In this document: positions 1 through 6,548 of the stretch, piece after piece
How positions within the stretch are numbered: the stretch's first letter is position 1
Layout of the letters: each line of letters opens with the position of its first letter
DNA from: Chloroflexota bacterium
Lineage (GTDB): Bacteria; Chloroflexota; Dormibacteria; Dormibacterales; Dormibacteraceae
Direction: 5' to 3'
DNA: 8,807 bases
Assembly: GCA_005880525.1 (NCBI GenBank)
Contig: VBFW01000322.1
Location: 1 to 8,807, forward strand
Notes under the pieces: generated by a model
What the model was told of the DNA's origin: nothing
Databases searched by the model: none
What the model saw: the letters and a program-made list of their open reading frames with translations, nothing else
Program-made: the position numbers and the translations under genes

Positions 1-761
1 CGAAGCGCGGGGTCGAGAAACTGGGTTCCCATCGCCTTTCGCGCGTGCGCGTCGGCCTTGACGACCAGCGACCGGATGCCTTTGCCAAGCGATTCGATCT
101 GGCCTTCGGCGGTCCGGCTCCGCCGGAGCGCGACGCCGACGGGCGTGAGCGCCACGATCGGATCAAAGCCCTTGGCCAGGTCCGCATTGGCAGAAGACCT
201 CATGCCGCCATCGATAAAGCGCCGCGCCCCGACCGTGGCAGGCGGATAGACCAGCGGGACCGCGCAGCTGGCGGCTACGGCATCCACCAGGTCCACTCCG
301 CTGTCGCGCCTGAACACCACGAACTCGCCGCTCTCGGCGTCGATCGCGGTGATCAGGAGGTCTCGATTGGGCCAGAGCTTCACGGGAAGCCGGCTGCTGA
401 TCACCCGTTTGCGCTCCGATTCAGGCATCGTGTGCGCGCGCAATGCGGCGCGTCCGATACGTGCCCTGACCTGGCGCTCATCACCGGGCATCAGCGTCCA
501 GATCAGAAACCGACCGAGAGTTGAGATCGGGACGTGAGTGGCCACTTCGCCGATGGGATCTCTGAACTGCTTCGAGTAGAGCTCGTCGATCGGTACGCCA
601 CTCAGGATCTGAGCGCCGACGATGGCGCCGGCGGAGGTCCCGATGACGGCGTCCGCCCTGGTGAGATCGACGCCGGCCGCGTGCAGGCCGGCGATCATGC
701 CGATCTCCCAGGCAGCTCCGGTGATGCCACCTCCGCCAAGGACCAGGGCCGCCCGGGCCAT
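1..761 (-). CDS. Patatin-like phospholipase family protein (3' part cut by window edge)
   Basis: A probable serine acyl hydrolase of the patatin family, acting on phospholipids or other acyl esters with a Ser-Asp dyad. Reading from ATG at 761, the N-terminus holds the glycine-rich oxyanion loop GGGG at residues 9-12, the nucleophile elbow GTSAG at 41-45 with Ser43, and the DGG motif at 184-186 with Asp184 as the likely second catalytic residue. The frame is open for 253 codons and leaves the window at base 1, so the C-terminus is missing. No signal peptide is visible, which suggests a cytoplasmic or peripheral enzyme. The start sits just before the first beta strand (ALVLGGGG), where family members usually begin. 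It is divergent from the Fe-S carrier gene across 41 bases. The family is firm; the physiological substrate cannot be told from sequence. Confidence 0.9.
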   Translation of the reverse strand, partial: MARAALVLGGGGITGAAWEIGMIAGLHAAGVDLTRADAVIGTSAGAIVGAQILSGVPIDELYSKQFRDPIGEVATHVPISTLGRFLIWTLMPGDERQVRARIGRAALRAHTMPESERKRVISSRLPVKLWPNRDLLITAIDAESGEFVVFRRDSGVDLVDAVAASCAVPLVYPPATVGARRFIDGGMRSSANADLAKGFDPIVALTPVGVALRRSRTAEGQIESLGKGIRSLVVKADAHARKAMGTQFLDPAL

Positions 762-792
762 CTGGCCGCCATGTTAGTTCGACCAGTAGTCG

Positions 793-810
793 CCAGCCGA
801 ATATGGCTGG
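793..810. repeat. Short inverted repeat over the erpA start codon
   Basis: CCAGCC at 793-798 and GGCTGG at 805-810 are perfect 6-base arms separated by GAATAT. The repeat lies in the 41-base divergent spacer and covers the ATG at 803. It could be a small hairpin or a protein site, or chance. No clear -10/-35 boxes or Shine-Dalgarno sequence are visible in this spacer for either gene. Confidence 0.3.
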
Positions 811-1204
811 TAAACTCCCAACTGTGATCGAACAAGCTGTCGTCTCACTAACCTCGGACGCCCAGGCTCGCCTCAAGGATCTCCTCGAGAAGGAAGGCAA
901 CCCCCAGCTGGCCCTCCGCATCTTCGTCAGCGGCGGCGGCTGCTCGGGCATGCAGTACGGCATGGCCTTCGACGACAACCGTCGCGCGGAGGACATGGTG
1001 ATCGAAGCCGGAGGTGTCCAGATCCTCGTGGACGACTTCAGCGCCCCGTACATCCAGGGGTCAGAGATCGACTACGTCGACAGCCTGATGGGTGCCGGGT
1101 TCACGGTGCACAACCCGAACGCGGTGCACTCGTGCTCGTGCGGGCACTCGTTCGACACTGGCGACGACGCAGGCGGCGCGCAGGCCTGCGGCTGCGGCCA
1201 CTAG
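803..1204 (+). CDS. erpA: A-type iron-sulfur cluster carrier/insertion protein (ErpA/IscA/HesB family)
   Basis: A small cytoplasmic carrier that accepts Fe-S clusters from a scaffold and passes them to apo-enzymes. The 133-residue protein has the full A-type signature: GGGCSGMQY around Cys47 and the C-terminal pair Cys111/Cys113 in SCSCGHSF, the three cysteines that bind the cluster. It extends about 16 residues past that motif and ends in CGCGH, adding Cys129 and Cys131, which typical bacterial family members lack. The ATG at 803 has no good Shine-Dalgarno sequence; GTG at 824 is an alternative that would remove seven residues. No isc or suf genes are present here, so it probably works with machinery encoded elsewhere. 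The family is certain, but choosing between the names ErpA and IscA is a convention I cannot settle. Confidence 0.92.
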   Translation: MAGKLPTVIEQAVVSLTSDAQARLKDLLEKEGNPQLALRIFVSGGGCSGMQYGMAFDDNRRAEDMVIEAGGVQILVDDFSAPYIQGSEIDYVDSLMGAGFTVHNPNAVHSCSCGHSFDTGDDAGGAQACGCGH

Positions 1205-1238
1205 CCGACTGACCCCGTCCCCCTGAAAATGGGGGGTC

Positions 1239-1733
1239 ATGAGCCGGCGGCTTCGCGAGATCGTGCTCCTCTCGCTAGGGGTGATCACACCTCTGGGCAT
1301 CCTCGCCGTGAACATCTCGGCGTTCGTCATGGGTCACCTGCCGGCTTTGAGGCTCATCATCGCCGGCTGCGCGCTGGTCAGCGGCCTGGTGCTCAACGGT
1401 CTCACCGCATGGTGGGTGCTGCGCCTCGCCAGCCGCAATGCCAATCCGCTCTACCGCGAGTACCGCACCTGGGCGATCGGCGCTGCGGTGCTCATCGTTG
1501 CGCTCACCGCCGGCGGCGGCGGCTACCTCACGTACCTCGGAATGCGCGACCCGACACATCTGCCCGACTCGCTGTCGATGATCGTGGCCTCCTTCATGCT
1601 GCTGCTGCCGCTGGCGGTTGCCTTCGCCAGCCGCCGCATCGCCGGCATGGGCGGAATCATCCCGGTCGACGAACCTGCCGGAAAAGAGAAGAGCCCCTCG
1701 CGAAGAGGGGCTCTTGGTCGAAGAACTAACTAA
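1239..1733 (+). CDS. Hypothetical membrane protein with four predicted helices
   Basis: I do not recognise a family. The 164-residue product has four clear hydrophobic stretches at about residues 8-30, 37-61, 78-100 and 112-131, joined by short loops. The loop at 62-77 is basic and polar, and the tail is charged and basic. This fits a small integral inner-membrane protein with both ends in the cytoplasm. It starts 34 bases after erpA on the same strand, with a run of six G ending two bases before the ATG as a possible but tight ribosome site. The last 15 or so residues (KEKSPSRRGALGRRTN) are encoded by the groEL terminator hairpin and the sequence beside it, so they are probably a low-complexity, non-conserved tail. 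An overlapping frame from 1229 has no hydrophobic pattern and looks spurious. Confidence 0.7.
   Translation: MSRRLREIVLLSLGVITPLGILAVNISAFVMGHLPALRLIIAGCALVSGLVLNGLTAWWVLRLASRNANPLYREYRTWAIGAAVLIVALTAGGGGYLTYLGMRDPTHLPDSLSMIVASFMLLLPLAVAFASRRIAGMGGIIPVDEPAGKEKSPSRRGALGRRTN
1689..1715 (-). terminator. Rho-independent terminator of groES-groEL
   Basis: Perfect 11-base arms AAGAGCCCCTC (1689-1699) and GAGGGGCTCTT (1705-1715) enclose a 5-base loop. On the minus strand the hairpin is followed by CTCTTTTCC, a modest U-rich tail. It lies about 40 bases after the groEL stop codon, so it suits groEL transcripts. On the plus strand no U tract follows, but the hairpin is inside the converging membrane-protein gene. 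Confidence 0.8.
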
Positions 1734-1738
1734 CTAAC
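1724..1738. repeat. TAAC tandem repeat giving stop codons in all six frames
   Basis: AACTAACTAACTAAC carries TAA at 1727, 1731 and 1735 on the plus strand. The same bases give TAG in all three minus-strand frames, because the unit is four bases long. One of the TAA codons ends the membrane-protein gene. The element sits between the terminator hairpin and the groEL stop codon. Confidence 0.6.
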
Positions 1739-1755
1739 GAGCTCTTCGCTCGTCC

Positions 1756-3378
1756 TTACATCATGTCCGGGGACATTCCGCCCATGCCACCGCCGCCCCT
1801 CTTCTCCTCGGGCACCTCGGTGACCATGGCCTCAGTCGTCAGCACCATTGCCGCGATCGACGCCGCGTTCTGCAGAGCAGAGCGAGTCACCTTGGCGGGG
1901 TCGACGATTCCGGCCTCGAACATGTTCACGAACTTGTCGTTAAGGGCGTCGTAGCCCTCGCCAGGCTTGCTCTTGCGAACTTGCTCGACGATGACCGAGC
2001 CTTCCTTGCCGGCGTTGAAGCAGATCTGCTTGATCGGCTCCTCGAGCGCCTTGCGCACGATCTGAACGCCGGTCAGCTGGTCTTCCTTCAGACCCAGCCC
2101 GCCGTCGAGCTTCTTCTGAGCGTTCAGCAGCACGGTGCCACCGCCCGCGACGATGCCCTCTTCCACTGCGGCCTTGGTCGCGCTCAGCGCGTCCTCGATG
2201 CGGTGCTTCTTCTCCTTCTGCTCCACCTCGGTGGCCGCCCCGACCTTGATCACGGCAACGCCGCCGGCGAGCTTCGCGAGCCGCTCCTGCAGCTTCTCCT
2301 TGTCGAAGTCGGAGGTGGTCTCCTCGACCTGGGACTTGATCGCCTTGATGCGCCCCTGGATGGCCTCCGGCTTGCCGGCGCCCTCCACGATCGTGGTGTC
2401 GTCCTTGGTGATGGTCACGCGGCGGGCCTTGCCCAGCTGCTCGATCTTGGTCTGGTCGAGCTTCAAGCCGAGGTCCTCGCTGATGACCTGGCCTCCCGTG
2501 AGGATGGCCATGTCCTCGAGCATCGCCTTGCGGCGGTCACCGAAACCAGGCGCCTTGACGGCGACCGCGGTGAACGTGCCCCGGATCTTGTTGACGATCA
2601 GGGTGGCCAGCGCCTCGCCCTCGACGTCCTCGGCGACGATCAGCAGAGGCTTGCCCTGCTGGACCACGCGCTCCAGCACGGGGAGCAGGTCCTGGATGGC
2701 CGAGATCTTGCGGTCGGTGATGAGGACGAACGGGTCTTCGAGCACGGCCTCCATCCGGTCCGGGTTTGTGACCATGTAGGGGGCCACGTAACCGCGGTCG
2801 AACTGCATGCCCTCGACCACCTCGAGCTCCGTGGCGATCGCCTGGTTGTCCTCGACTGTGATGACGCCGTCCTTGCCGACCTTGTCCATCGCGTCGGCGA
2901 TGAGCGTGCCGATCTGCGGGTCCTGGCTCGAGATGGCCGCGACGTGCGCGACATCCTCGTGGCCCTTGATGGGCACGGCCAGCTTCTTGATCTCTTCGAC
3001 TACGGCCTCGACTGCCTTCTCGATGCCGATCTTGAGCTGCATGGGGTTGGCGCCCGCTGTGACGTTGCGGAAGCCCTCGTTGATCATGGTCTGGGCCAGG
3101 ATCGTCGCCGTGGTGGTGCCGTCACCGGCAACATCGTTGGTCTTGGTCGCGACCTCGCGCAGCAGCTGCGCGCCGGTGTTCTCCATCGCGTCCTTGAGGT
3201 CGATCTCGCGCACGATCGTGACGCCGTCGTTGGTCACGGTCGGGGCGCCGAACTTCTTCTCGAGAACCACGTTGCGGCCCTTGGGGCCGAGCGTGATGCG
3301 TACGGCAGAGGCCACGATGTCGATCCCCTTCTTCAGGGCTTGTCGCGCCTCTACGTCGAATGTGACTGGCTTTGACAT
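1756..3378 (-). CDS. groEL: Chaperonin GroEL (Hsp60)
   Basis: The 60-kDa chaperonin subunit, which forms the double-ring ATP-driven folding chamber capped by GroES. The 540 residues are full length. Landmarks are the nucleotide-binding ITLGPKGRN at 28-36, NDG at 50-52, the catalytic loop GDGTTT at 85-90, and the family signature [12 protein letters not shown] in the C-terminal equatorial domain. The tail is the usual glycine/methionine-rich type, but short ([13 protein letters not shown]). ATG at 3378 follows a purine-rich ribosome site (GAGGGA, six bases upstream) in the 25-base gap after groES. It is the last gene of the groES-groEL operon, under the CIRCE element at 3762-3788, with a hairpin terminator downstream at 1689-1715. 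Nothing in the sequence suggests a specialised paralogue. Confidence 0.98.
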   Translation of the reverse strand: MSKPVTFDVEARQALKKGIDIVASAVRITLGPKGRNVVLEKKFGAPTVTNDGVTIVREIDLKDAMENTGAQLLREVATKTNDVAGDGTTTATILAQTMINEGFRNVTAGANPMQLKIGIEKAVEAVVEEIKKLAVPIKGHEDVAHVAAISSQDPQIGTLIADAMDKVGKDGVITVEDNQAIATELEVVEGMQFDRGYVAPYMVTNPDRMEAVLEDPFVLITDRKISAIQDLLPVLERVVQQGKPLLIVAEDVEGEALATLIVNKIRGTFTAVAVKAPGFGDRRKAMLEDMAILTGGQVISEDLGLKLDQTKIEQLGKARRVTITKDDTTIVEGAGKPEAIQGRIKAIKSQVEETTSDFDKEKLQERLAKLAGGVAVIKVGAATEVEQKEKKHRIEDALSATKAAVEEGIVAGGGTVLLNAQKKLDGGLGLKEDQLTGVQIVRKALEEPIKQICFNAGKEGSVIVEQVRKSKPGEGYDALNDKFVNMFEAGIVDPAKVTRSALQNAASIAAMVLTTEAMVTEVPEEKRGGGGMGGMSPDMM

Positions 3379-3403
3379 ATACCTTCCCTCTTAGCCTTTT
3401 TGA

Positions 3404-3709
3404 TTACTTCTTCTTGCCGTTCGAAGCGACGATGGCGAGCACGTCCTTCTCGGACACGATCAGGTACTCGATCTCTTCGATCTTGAATTCGTTGCCGGCG
3501 TACTTCGCGTAAAGGACCTTGTCGCCGACCTTCAGCTCCATCGGAATCTTGGTCCCGTTGTCGAGGATCCTTCCGGTCCCCACTGCCTCGACGATGCCCT
3601 CCTGGGGCTTCTCCTTGGCTGTGTCCGGAAGCACGATCCCAGACTTGGTCTTCTCCTCTTTCTCGACCGGCTTTACGACCACCCGGTCGCCAAGCGGCTT
3701 CAGGTTCAT
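3404..3709 (-). CDS. groES: Co-chaperonin GroES (Hsp10)
   Basis: The heptameric lid of the GroEL chamber. From ATG at 3709 the protein is 101 residues, beginning [14 protein letters not shown], the classic GroES start. The mobile loop that contacts GroEL spans about residues 18-36 and contains GIVLP at 24-28. The C-terminal half has the conserved [13 protein letters not shown] and [13 protein letters not shown] stretches. A longer reading from 3724 would add five residues (MRRAY), but the strong AGGAGG at 3716-3721 lies exactly six bases before the inner ATG, which decides the start. It is the first gene of the operon, 25 bases before groEL and 52 bases after the CIRCE operator. Confidence 0.97.
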   Translation of the reverse strand: MNLKPLGDRVVVKPVEKEEKTKSGIVLPDTAKEKPQEGIVEAVGTGRILDNGTKIPMELKVGDKVLYAKYAGNEFKIEEIEYLIVSEKDVLAIVASNGKKK

Positions 3710-3715
3710 GTACGC

Positions 3716-3721
3716 CCTCCT
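3716..3721 (-). promoter_or_regulatory. Shine-Dalgarno site of groES
   Basis: AGGAGG on the minus strand, six bases upstream of ATG 3709. It decides for the 101-residue GroES over the five-residue-longer reading, whose start codon lies upstream of this site. Confidence 0.85.
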
Positions 3722-3761
3722 CAACTATGAAATGTGGTTAGCAGTCTTGTCCCCGGAGTGC

Positions 3762-3788
3762 TTGGCACTCCCAGGCAACGAGTGCCAA
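3762..3788. promoter_or_regulatory. CIRCE operator (HrcA binding site) of groES-groEL
   Basis: TTGGCACTC (3762-3770), a 9-base spacer, then GAGTGCCAA (3780-3788): a perfect inverted repeat with the 9-9-9 geometry of CIRCE (consensus TTAGCACTC-N9-GAGTGCTAA, differing at one base in each arm, symmetrically). It lies upstream of groES, and the predicted transcription start falls inside it. HrcA repressor binding here would make groESL heat-inducible. hrcA is not in this window. Confidence 0.95.
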
Positions 3789-3817
3789 TTCTACTACCCA
3801 CCAGAGAAGGCGTTGAA
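3788..3817 (-). promoter_or_regulatory. Predicted vegetative promoter of groES-groEL
   Basis: On the minus strand a good -10 box TAGAAT (3788-3793) is preceded, after an 18-base spacer, by a weak -35 TTCAAC (3812-3817). The start point would fall within CIRCE, the usual arrangement for HrcA repression. The -10 is convincing; the -35 matches consensus poorly. Confidence 0.45.
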
Positions 3818-3826
3818 ACCCCCTGG

Positions 3827-4069
3827 TTATCCGCCGTCCCCACCTGACCTCCCCGCCGGCGGGGAGGAACCTTCTTTCAGGACCTCTCTGGCCTGCTCCA
3901 CCGAGTCTTCGGGGACGAAGACCTTTGCTTCGGTGAAGTTGACCGCCACCGAGTAGGCGGTGTCGCCGAACACCTCCACCTTGATGCCGTGGGCATCCAG
4001 CACGGCTGCCACCAGGTCCGCCTGCAGTCGCTCGCCCTTGAAGACGACCTCCCAGCCCTTCACAGTCAT
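3827..4069 (-). CDS. DUF2007-family putative signal-transducing protein
   Basis: A small cytoplasmic protein of 80 residues. It follows the DUF2007 pattern: an N-terminal strand WEVVFKGERLQADLVAAVLDAHGI, then VEVFGDTAYSVAVNFTEAKV, then VPEDSVEQAREVLKE. The fold is ferredoxin-like and GlnB-related in this family, but no biochemical role is established. The chosen ATG at 4069 overlaps the tsaD stop codon (ATGA), which indicates translational coupling. ATG at 4078 would add three residues. The tail after the last helix (GSSPPAGRSGGDGG) is encoded by a palindromic repeat at 3834-3873 and is probably not part of the fold. It is the last gene of the long minus-strand series, just upstream of the groES promoter. 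Confidence 0.85.
   Translation of the reverse strand: MTVKGWEVVFKGERLQADLVAAVLDAHGIKVEVFGDTAYSVAVNFTEAKVFVPEDSVEQAREVLKEGSSPPAGRSGGDGG
3834..3873. repeat. Palindromic dispersed repeat, copy 1
   Basis: It is centred on a perfect 20-base palindrome (3848-3867; arms CCTCCCCGCC and GGCGGGGAGG) and flanked on the left by CCCCACCTGA. The palindrome and its flanks match copy 2 at 4899-4937 with only a few differences. It overlaps the 3' end of the DUF2007 gene and has no U tract, so it is not a standard terminator. It resembles REP-type intergenic palindromes. Confidence 0.75.
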
Positions 4070-4898
4070 CCTCCCCATCCTAGGGAGGGGTCGACTGTGG
4101 CCGGGTGGCCGGCGCCGAAGTGGCCGGCGGCCGCGATCATCGCGGCGTTGTCGGTACAGAGCTCGAGCGGGGGCATGGTCAGGCGGGCCCGATCGCCGAC
4201 CACCTCGGCGGCGCGCCTACGCAGCAACGTGTTGGCGGCCACGCCGCCGGCAACGACGACCTCGCTGCTGGGCACCTGCGTGAGCGCCATGTCCAGCTTT
4301 GCAAGCAACGACTCGACAACCGACTCCTCGAACGCCGCCGCCAGGTCCGCGCGCGTCTGTTCGTCGACGTCGCCGAGGTCGCGCAGCCTGTACAGCAGTG
4401 CGGTCTTGAGACCGCTGAAGCTGTACTCCAGTCCGGGGAGCGACGTCCGAGGCAGGTGCTGCCGACGTGCGTCGCCCTGGCGCGCCAACCGATCGAGCGC
4501 AGGGCCTCCGGGGTAGCCAAGCCCGAGCATCCGGGCGGCCTTGTCGAATGCCTCGCCGGCGGCGTCTTGACGCCGGTCAGCGGCACCGACCATGCCGCGG
4601 AGAGACCCTGCGCGATCCCGGTGCCGACGAGCAGGCAGCCTGCCAGGCCCGGCCCGCGCGTGGCCGCGATCAGCTCGATGTCAGACGGCGTGGCGCCCGC
4701 GCGCTGTAGTGCGTGGTCGAGCAAGCCCGGCAGGCGCTCCAGGTGGTCGCGCGCCGCGAGCTCGGGCACGACGCCGCCGAACCCTGCGTGCAGCTGTACC
4801 TGTGAGTGGATGACGTTGCTGAGCGTCTTTCGCCCGTCCTCCACCACCGCGACGGACGTCTCGTCGCAGCTGGTCTCTATTCCTAGAGTCAGGCTCAT
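4066..4898 (-). pseudogene. tsaD: tRNA t6A37 threonylcarbamoyltransferase TsaD, internally deleted and frameshifted
   Basis: TsaD, working with TsaB and TsaE, transfers the threonylcarbamoyl group to A37 of ANN-decoding tRNAs. The N-terminal part (ATG 4898 to about 4569, 110 residues) is typical: LGIETSCDET, GGVVPELAARDH, TRGPGLAG and VPLTGV. The frame then breaks. The other frame resumes at about 4566 with DAAGEAFDKAARMLGLGYPGGP, then SFSGLKT, VVAGGVAAN and CTDNAAMIA, ending at a stop that overlaps the next gene. About 50 residues expected between these parts are absent, including the HxEGH metal-binding histidines and the SGGHT nucleotide loop. The loss must be 1 modulo 3 in length. Both flanks remain well conserved, so the break is either recent or an assembly error; the second is likely because t6A synthesis is usually essential. 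The start is supported by AGGTGG five bases upstream; GTG at 4907 is an alternative. Confidence 0.88.
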
Positions 4899-4937
4899 CC
4901 GCCCCACCTAACCTCCCCACATGGTGGGGAGGGACTT
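4899..4937. repeat. Palindromic dispersed repeat, copy 2
   Basis: Arms CCTCCCCAC (4912-4920) and GTGGGGAGG (4924-4932) surround a 3-base loop, with CCCCACCTAA on the left as in copy 1 (3834-3873). It fills the rimI-tsaD gap and abuts the tsaD ATG. On the minus strand its flank AGGTGGGG serves as the tsaD ribosome site. Confidence 0.75.
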
Positions 4938-4942
4938 GCGGA

Positions 4943-5545
4943 TCAGTCGCCCCGCGTCAGCAGGTCCCTGCGTAGGCCTCGTACGTCGGCCTCGATGTGC
5001 TCTAGGTTCGACTCATAGGCGCTGCGGAAGCGCGGCGAGTGAATCGAGTCGGACCACATCACGATCGCGTCCTCGCCGTTGTCGGTGTAGTAGCCCTTGC
5101 GGCGCCCGATGACTTTGAACCCGAATCCCTCGTACATGTGCATCGCGTTCTCGTTCGTCGTGCGGACCTCGAGCGTGATCCACTTCGCGCCCATGTCGTA
5201 GGACGCTTGCACGAGGCCCGCGAAGAGGATGCGGCCGAACCCGCGGTGATGCAGGTCGCGGCGCACGCCAATGGTCGTCACGTGCGCCTCGTCATACATG
5301 CGCCACATGCCGCCGTAGCCGATGATCGTCGGGTCGAAGTCCGGCGCGCGAAAACGCGATGTGTCTTCGGCGGGTCCTTCCTGCCTGAGCACTACGTAGT
5401 GAGCGCTGGAGCGCGACGCCAGCTCGCGGAAGTACGCGTTGCGCGGCCACGGCGTCGCGAAGATCTCGCGCTCGATCTCCTGCACGGTGGCGACGTCGCC
5501 CTCGCGCATCAAGTCCAGTGTCAGGGACTGGCGGACCTGCACCAT
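4943..5545 (-). CDS. rimI: GNAT acetyltransferase, RimI-like (ribosomal-protein alanine N-acetyltransferase family)
   Basis: A GNAT-fold enzyme that transfers acetyl from acetyl-CoA, probably to a protein N-terminus. The acetyl-CoA pyrophosphate loop is RRDLHHRGFG (95-104), preceded by the strand VTTIGV. The RimI-like second half is LEVRTTNENAMHMYEGFGF (125-143), with Tyr138 at the position of the general acid in RimI, followed by RRKGYY. At 200 residues it is longer than typical RimI (about 150). The extra material is an insert around 56-72 and a charged C-terminal helix of about 35 residues. It starts two bases after the tsaB stop. Grouping with tsaB, tsaE and tsaD is a widespread bacterial arrangement, which supports the RimI name. 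The true substrate (S18 or another protein) cannot be read from sequence. Confidence 0.85.
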   Translation of the reverse strand: MVQVRQSLTLDLMREGDVATVQEIEREIFATPWPRNAYFRELASRSSAHYVVLRQEGPAEDTSRFRAPDFDPTIIGYGGMWRMYDEAHVTTIGVRRDLHHRGFGRILFAGLVQASYDMGAKWITLEVRTTNENAMHMYEGFGFKVIGRRKGYYTDNGEDAIVMWSDSIHSPRFRSAYESNLEHIEADVRGLRRDLLTRGD

Positions 5546-5547
5546 CT

Positions 5548-6129
5548 CTAGAACTTACTCGCGAATGACTGCATGTATTCGAGTCTCAGACTATCGTAGG
5601 CCACTTCTTGCGCCGTCTTTAGGACGATTGCGGCGGCGGCGCCGAAGGATCGCAACCGCGATTCGTCCTGCATGCGCACACCGGCGGCGACCAGCGCCTC
5701 CTGCGTCGCAGGCCTGAGCCAGCCGACGGCAGGCCATTCCTTTGGAAGCTCGCCTGGTTCTGCAAGACCCGCATCGGCGCCCGGAGCCAGGTGATACACG
5801 CGTCCGCGTCCGGCCTCGGACACGGCCACGGCCGGCTCCTCGCTGCGGGCGGCCTGGATGCCGAGTGTAGGCAGCGGAACGATCGGAACCTTTAGCCCCA
5901 TCGCCAGGCCCAGCCCGAACGACACGCCCACGCGCAGACCGGTGAACGATCCCGGACCGGTGGCCACCGCCACCCTGGACAGAGGGCGGCCTTCGCGTAT
6001 GACTCGGACGCCGTCCGCAAGGCCGAACACCGGGCCAGATGGGCCGACCTGCTCGCCTGCCACGCTGCCGTCCGGGCGCAGCAGCGCGATCGCCGACCTG
6101 GCTGAGGAGGTGTCGATGACGAGGATCAT
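5548..6129 (-). CDS. tsaB: tRNA t6A37 synthesis protein TsaB (YeaZ)
   Basis: A partner of TsaD in the threonylcarbamoyl-transfer complex. It is an ASKHA-fold protein that lacks its own catalysis and helps hold TsaD active. Recognised by the N-terminal strand LVIDTSS (3-9) and the hallmark GPGSFTGLRVG (58-68), followed by the helix GLAMGLKVPIVPLPTLG. At 193 residues it is somewhat shorter than many TsaB proteins (about 220-235), the reduction falling in the less conserved C-terminal half. Its ATG overlaps the tsaE stop codon (ATGA), and rimI begins two bases after its own stop, so expression is probably coupled. Its intact state contrasts with the broken tsaD downstream. Confidence 0.93.
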   Translation of the reverse strand: MILVIDTSSARSAIALLRPDGSVAGEQVGPSGPVFGLADGVRVIREGRPLSRVAVATGPGSFTGLRVGVSFGLGLAMGLKVPIVPLPTLGIQAARSEEPAVAVSEAGRGRVYHLAPGADAGLAEPGELPKEWPAVGWLRPATQEALVAAGVRMQDESRLRSFGAAAAIVLKTAQEVAYDSLRLEYMQSFASKF

Positions 6130-6548
6130 GCTTCGCTTTCGAATCGCAGCCGGCGCCGGTCGTCGCCGAGATTCTCAAACGTGACCAGCTCGGCGCGCCG
6201 CAGGTCCACGCGGTCGCCCCACTCGATCACCATCGCGCCGCCGTCCAGAAGCTCGTCGAGACCGAGGTCGGCGAGCTCGCCGGCGGCCTTCACGCGGTAG
6301 AGGTCGACGTGTGCGAGCTGTACGCGGCCGGGATAGATGCGCACCAGCTGGAATGTCGGGCTCTGGACCTGCGCGTCTGAGCCGGTGCCGCGCGCCATGC
6401 CACGTACGAACGTCGTCTTGCCCGAGCCGAGCGGGCCGGCGAGGAGCACCAGGTCGCCGGCCTTCAGGCGCGACCCCGTCTGCTCGCCCAGCGCCTCAGT
6501 CTCGGCCGCCGAGGCCGTCGTGACCTCACGCAAAGTGGTCGTAGCCAC
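6126..6548 (-). CDS. tsaE: tRNA t6A37 synthesis ATPase TsaE (YjeE)
   Basis: A small P-loop ATPase that resets the TsaB-TsaD complex during t6A formation. The 140-residue protein shows Walker A GPLGSGKTT (38-46), the switch-like SPTF (63-66), the Walker B-region HVDLYR (80-85) and the family motif VIEWGDR (107-113). The start is a GTG at 6548 inside the end of thiL (23-base overlap), and no strong Shine-Dalgarno sequence is visible, so translation may be coupled to thiL. TTG six codons in is an alternative. Its stop codon overlaps the tsaB start by four bases. The call is firm. Confidence 0.94.
   Translation of the reverse strand: MATTTLREVTTASAAETEALGEQTGSRLKAGDLVLLAGPLGSGKTTFVRGMARGTGSDAQVQSPTFQLVRIYPGRVQLAHVDLYRVKAAGELADLGLDELLDGGAMVIEWGDRVDLRRAELVTFENLGDDRRRLRFESEA

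Noticed and set aside
45..827. Several open frames on both strands overlapping the patatin gene
   Set aside because: They lack motifs and have skewed Arg/Pro composition, while the minus-strand patatin frame carries all catalytic motifs continuously.
1981..3375. Long open frame of 464 codons on the plus strand opposite groEL
   Set aside because: It mirrors the third-position GC bias of groEL, has Leu/Asp/His-rich low-complexity content and shows no domain. Antisense frames of this kind are common over groEL in GC-rich genomes.
3848..3867. Palindrome as a terminator for the nine-gene series
   Set aside because: It lies before the DUF2007 stop codon and is not followed by a U tract on the minus strand.
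4070..4088. Third copy of the palindromic repeat at the tsaD-DUF2007 junction
   Set aside because: Only the CCTCCC/GGGAGG arms match; the flanking CCCCACCT block is missing and the bases are fully explained by the tsaD end and the DUF2007 start.
4179..4560. Continuation of the N-terminal tsaD frame past the break
   Set aside because: After residue 111 it loses all TsaD motifs and becomes Arg/Ser/Pro-rich; the conserved C-terminal half is in the other frame.
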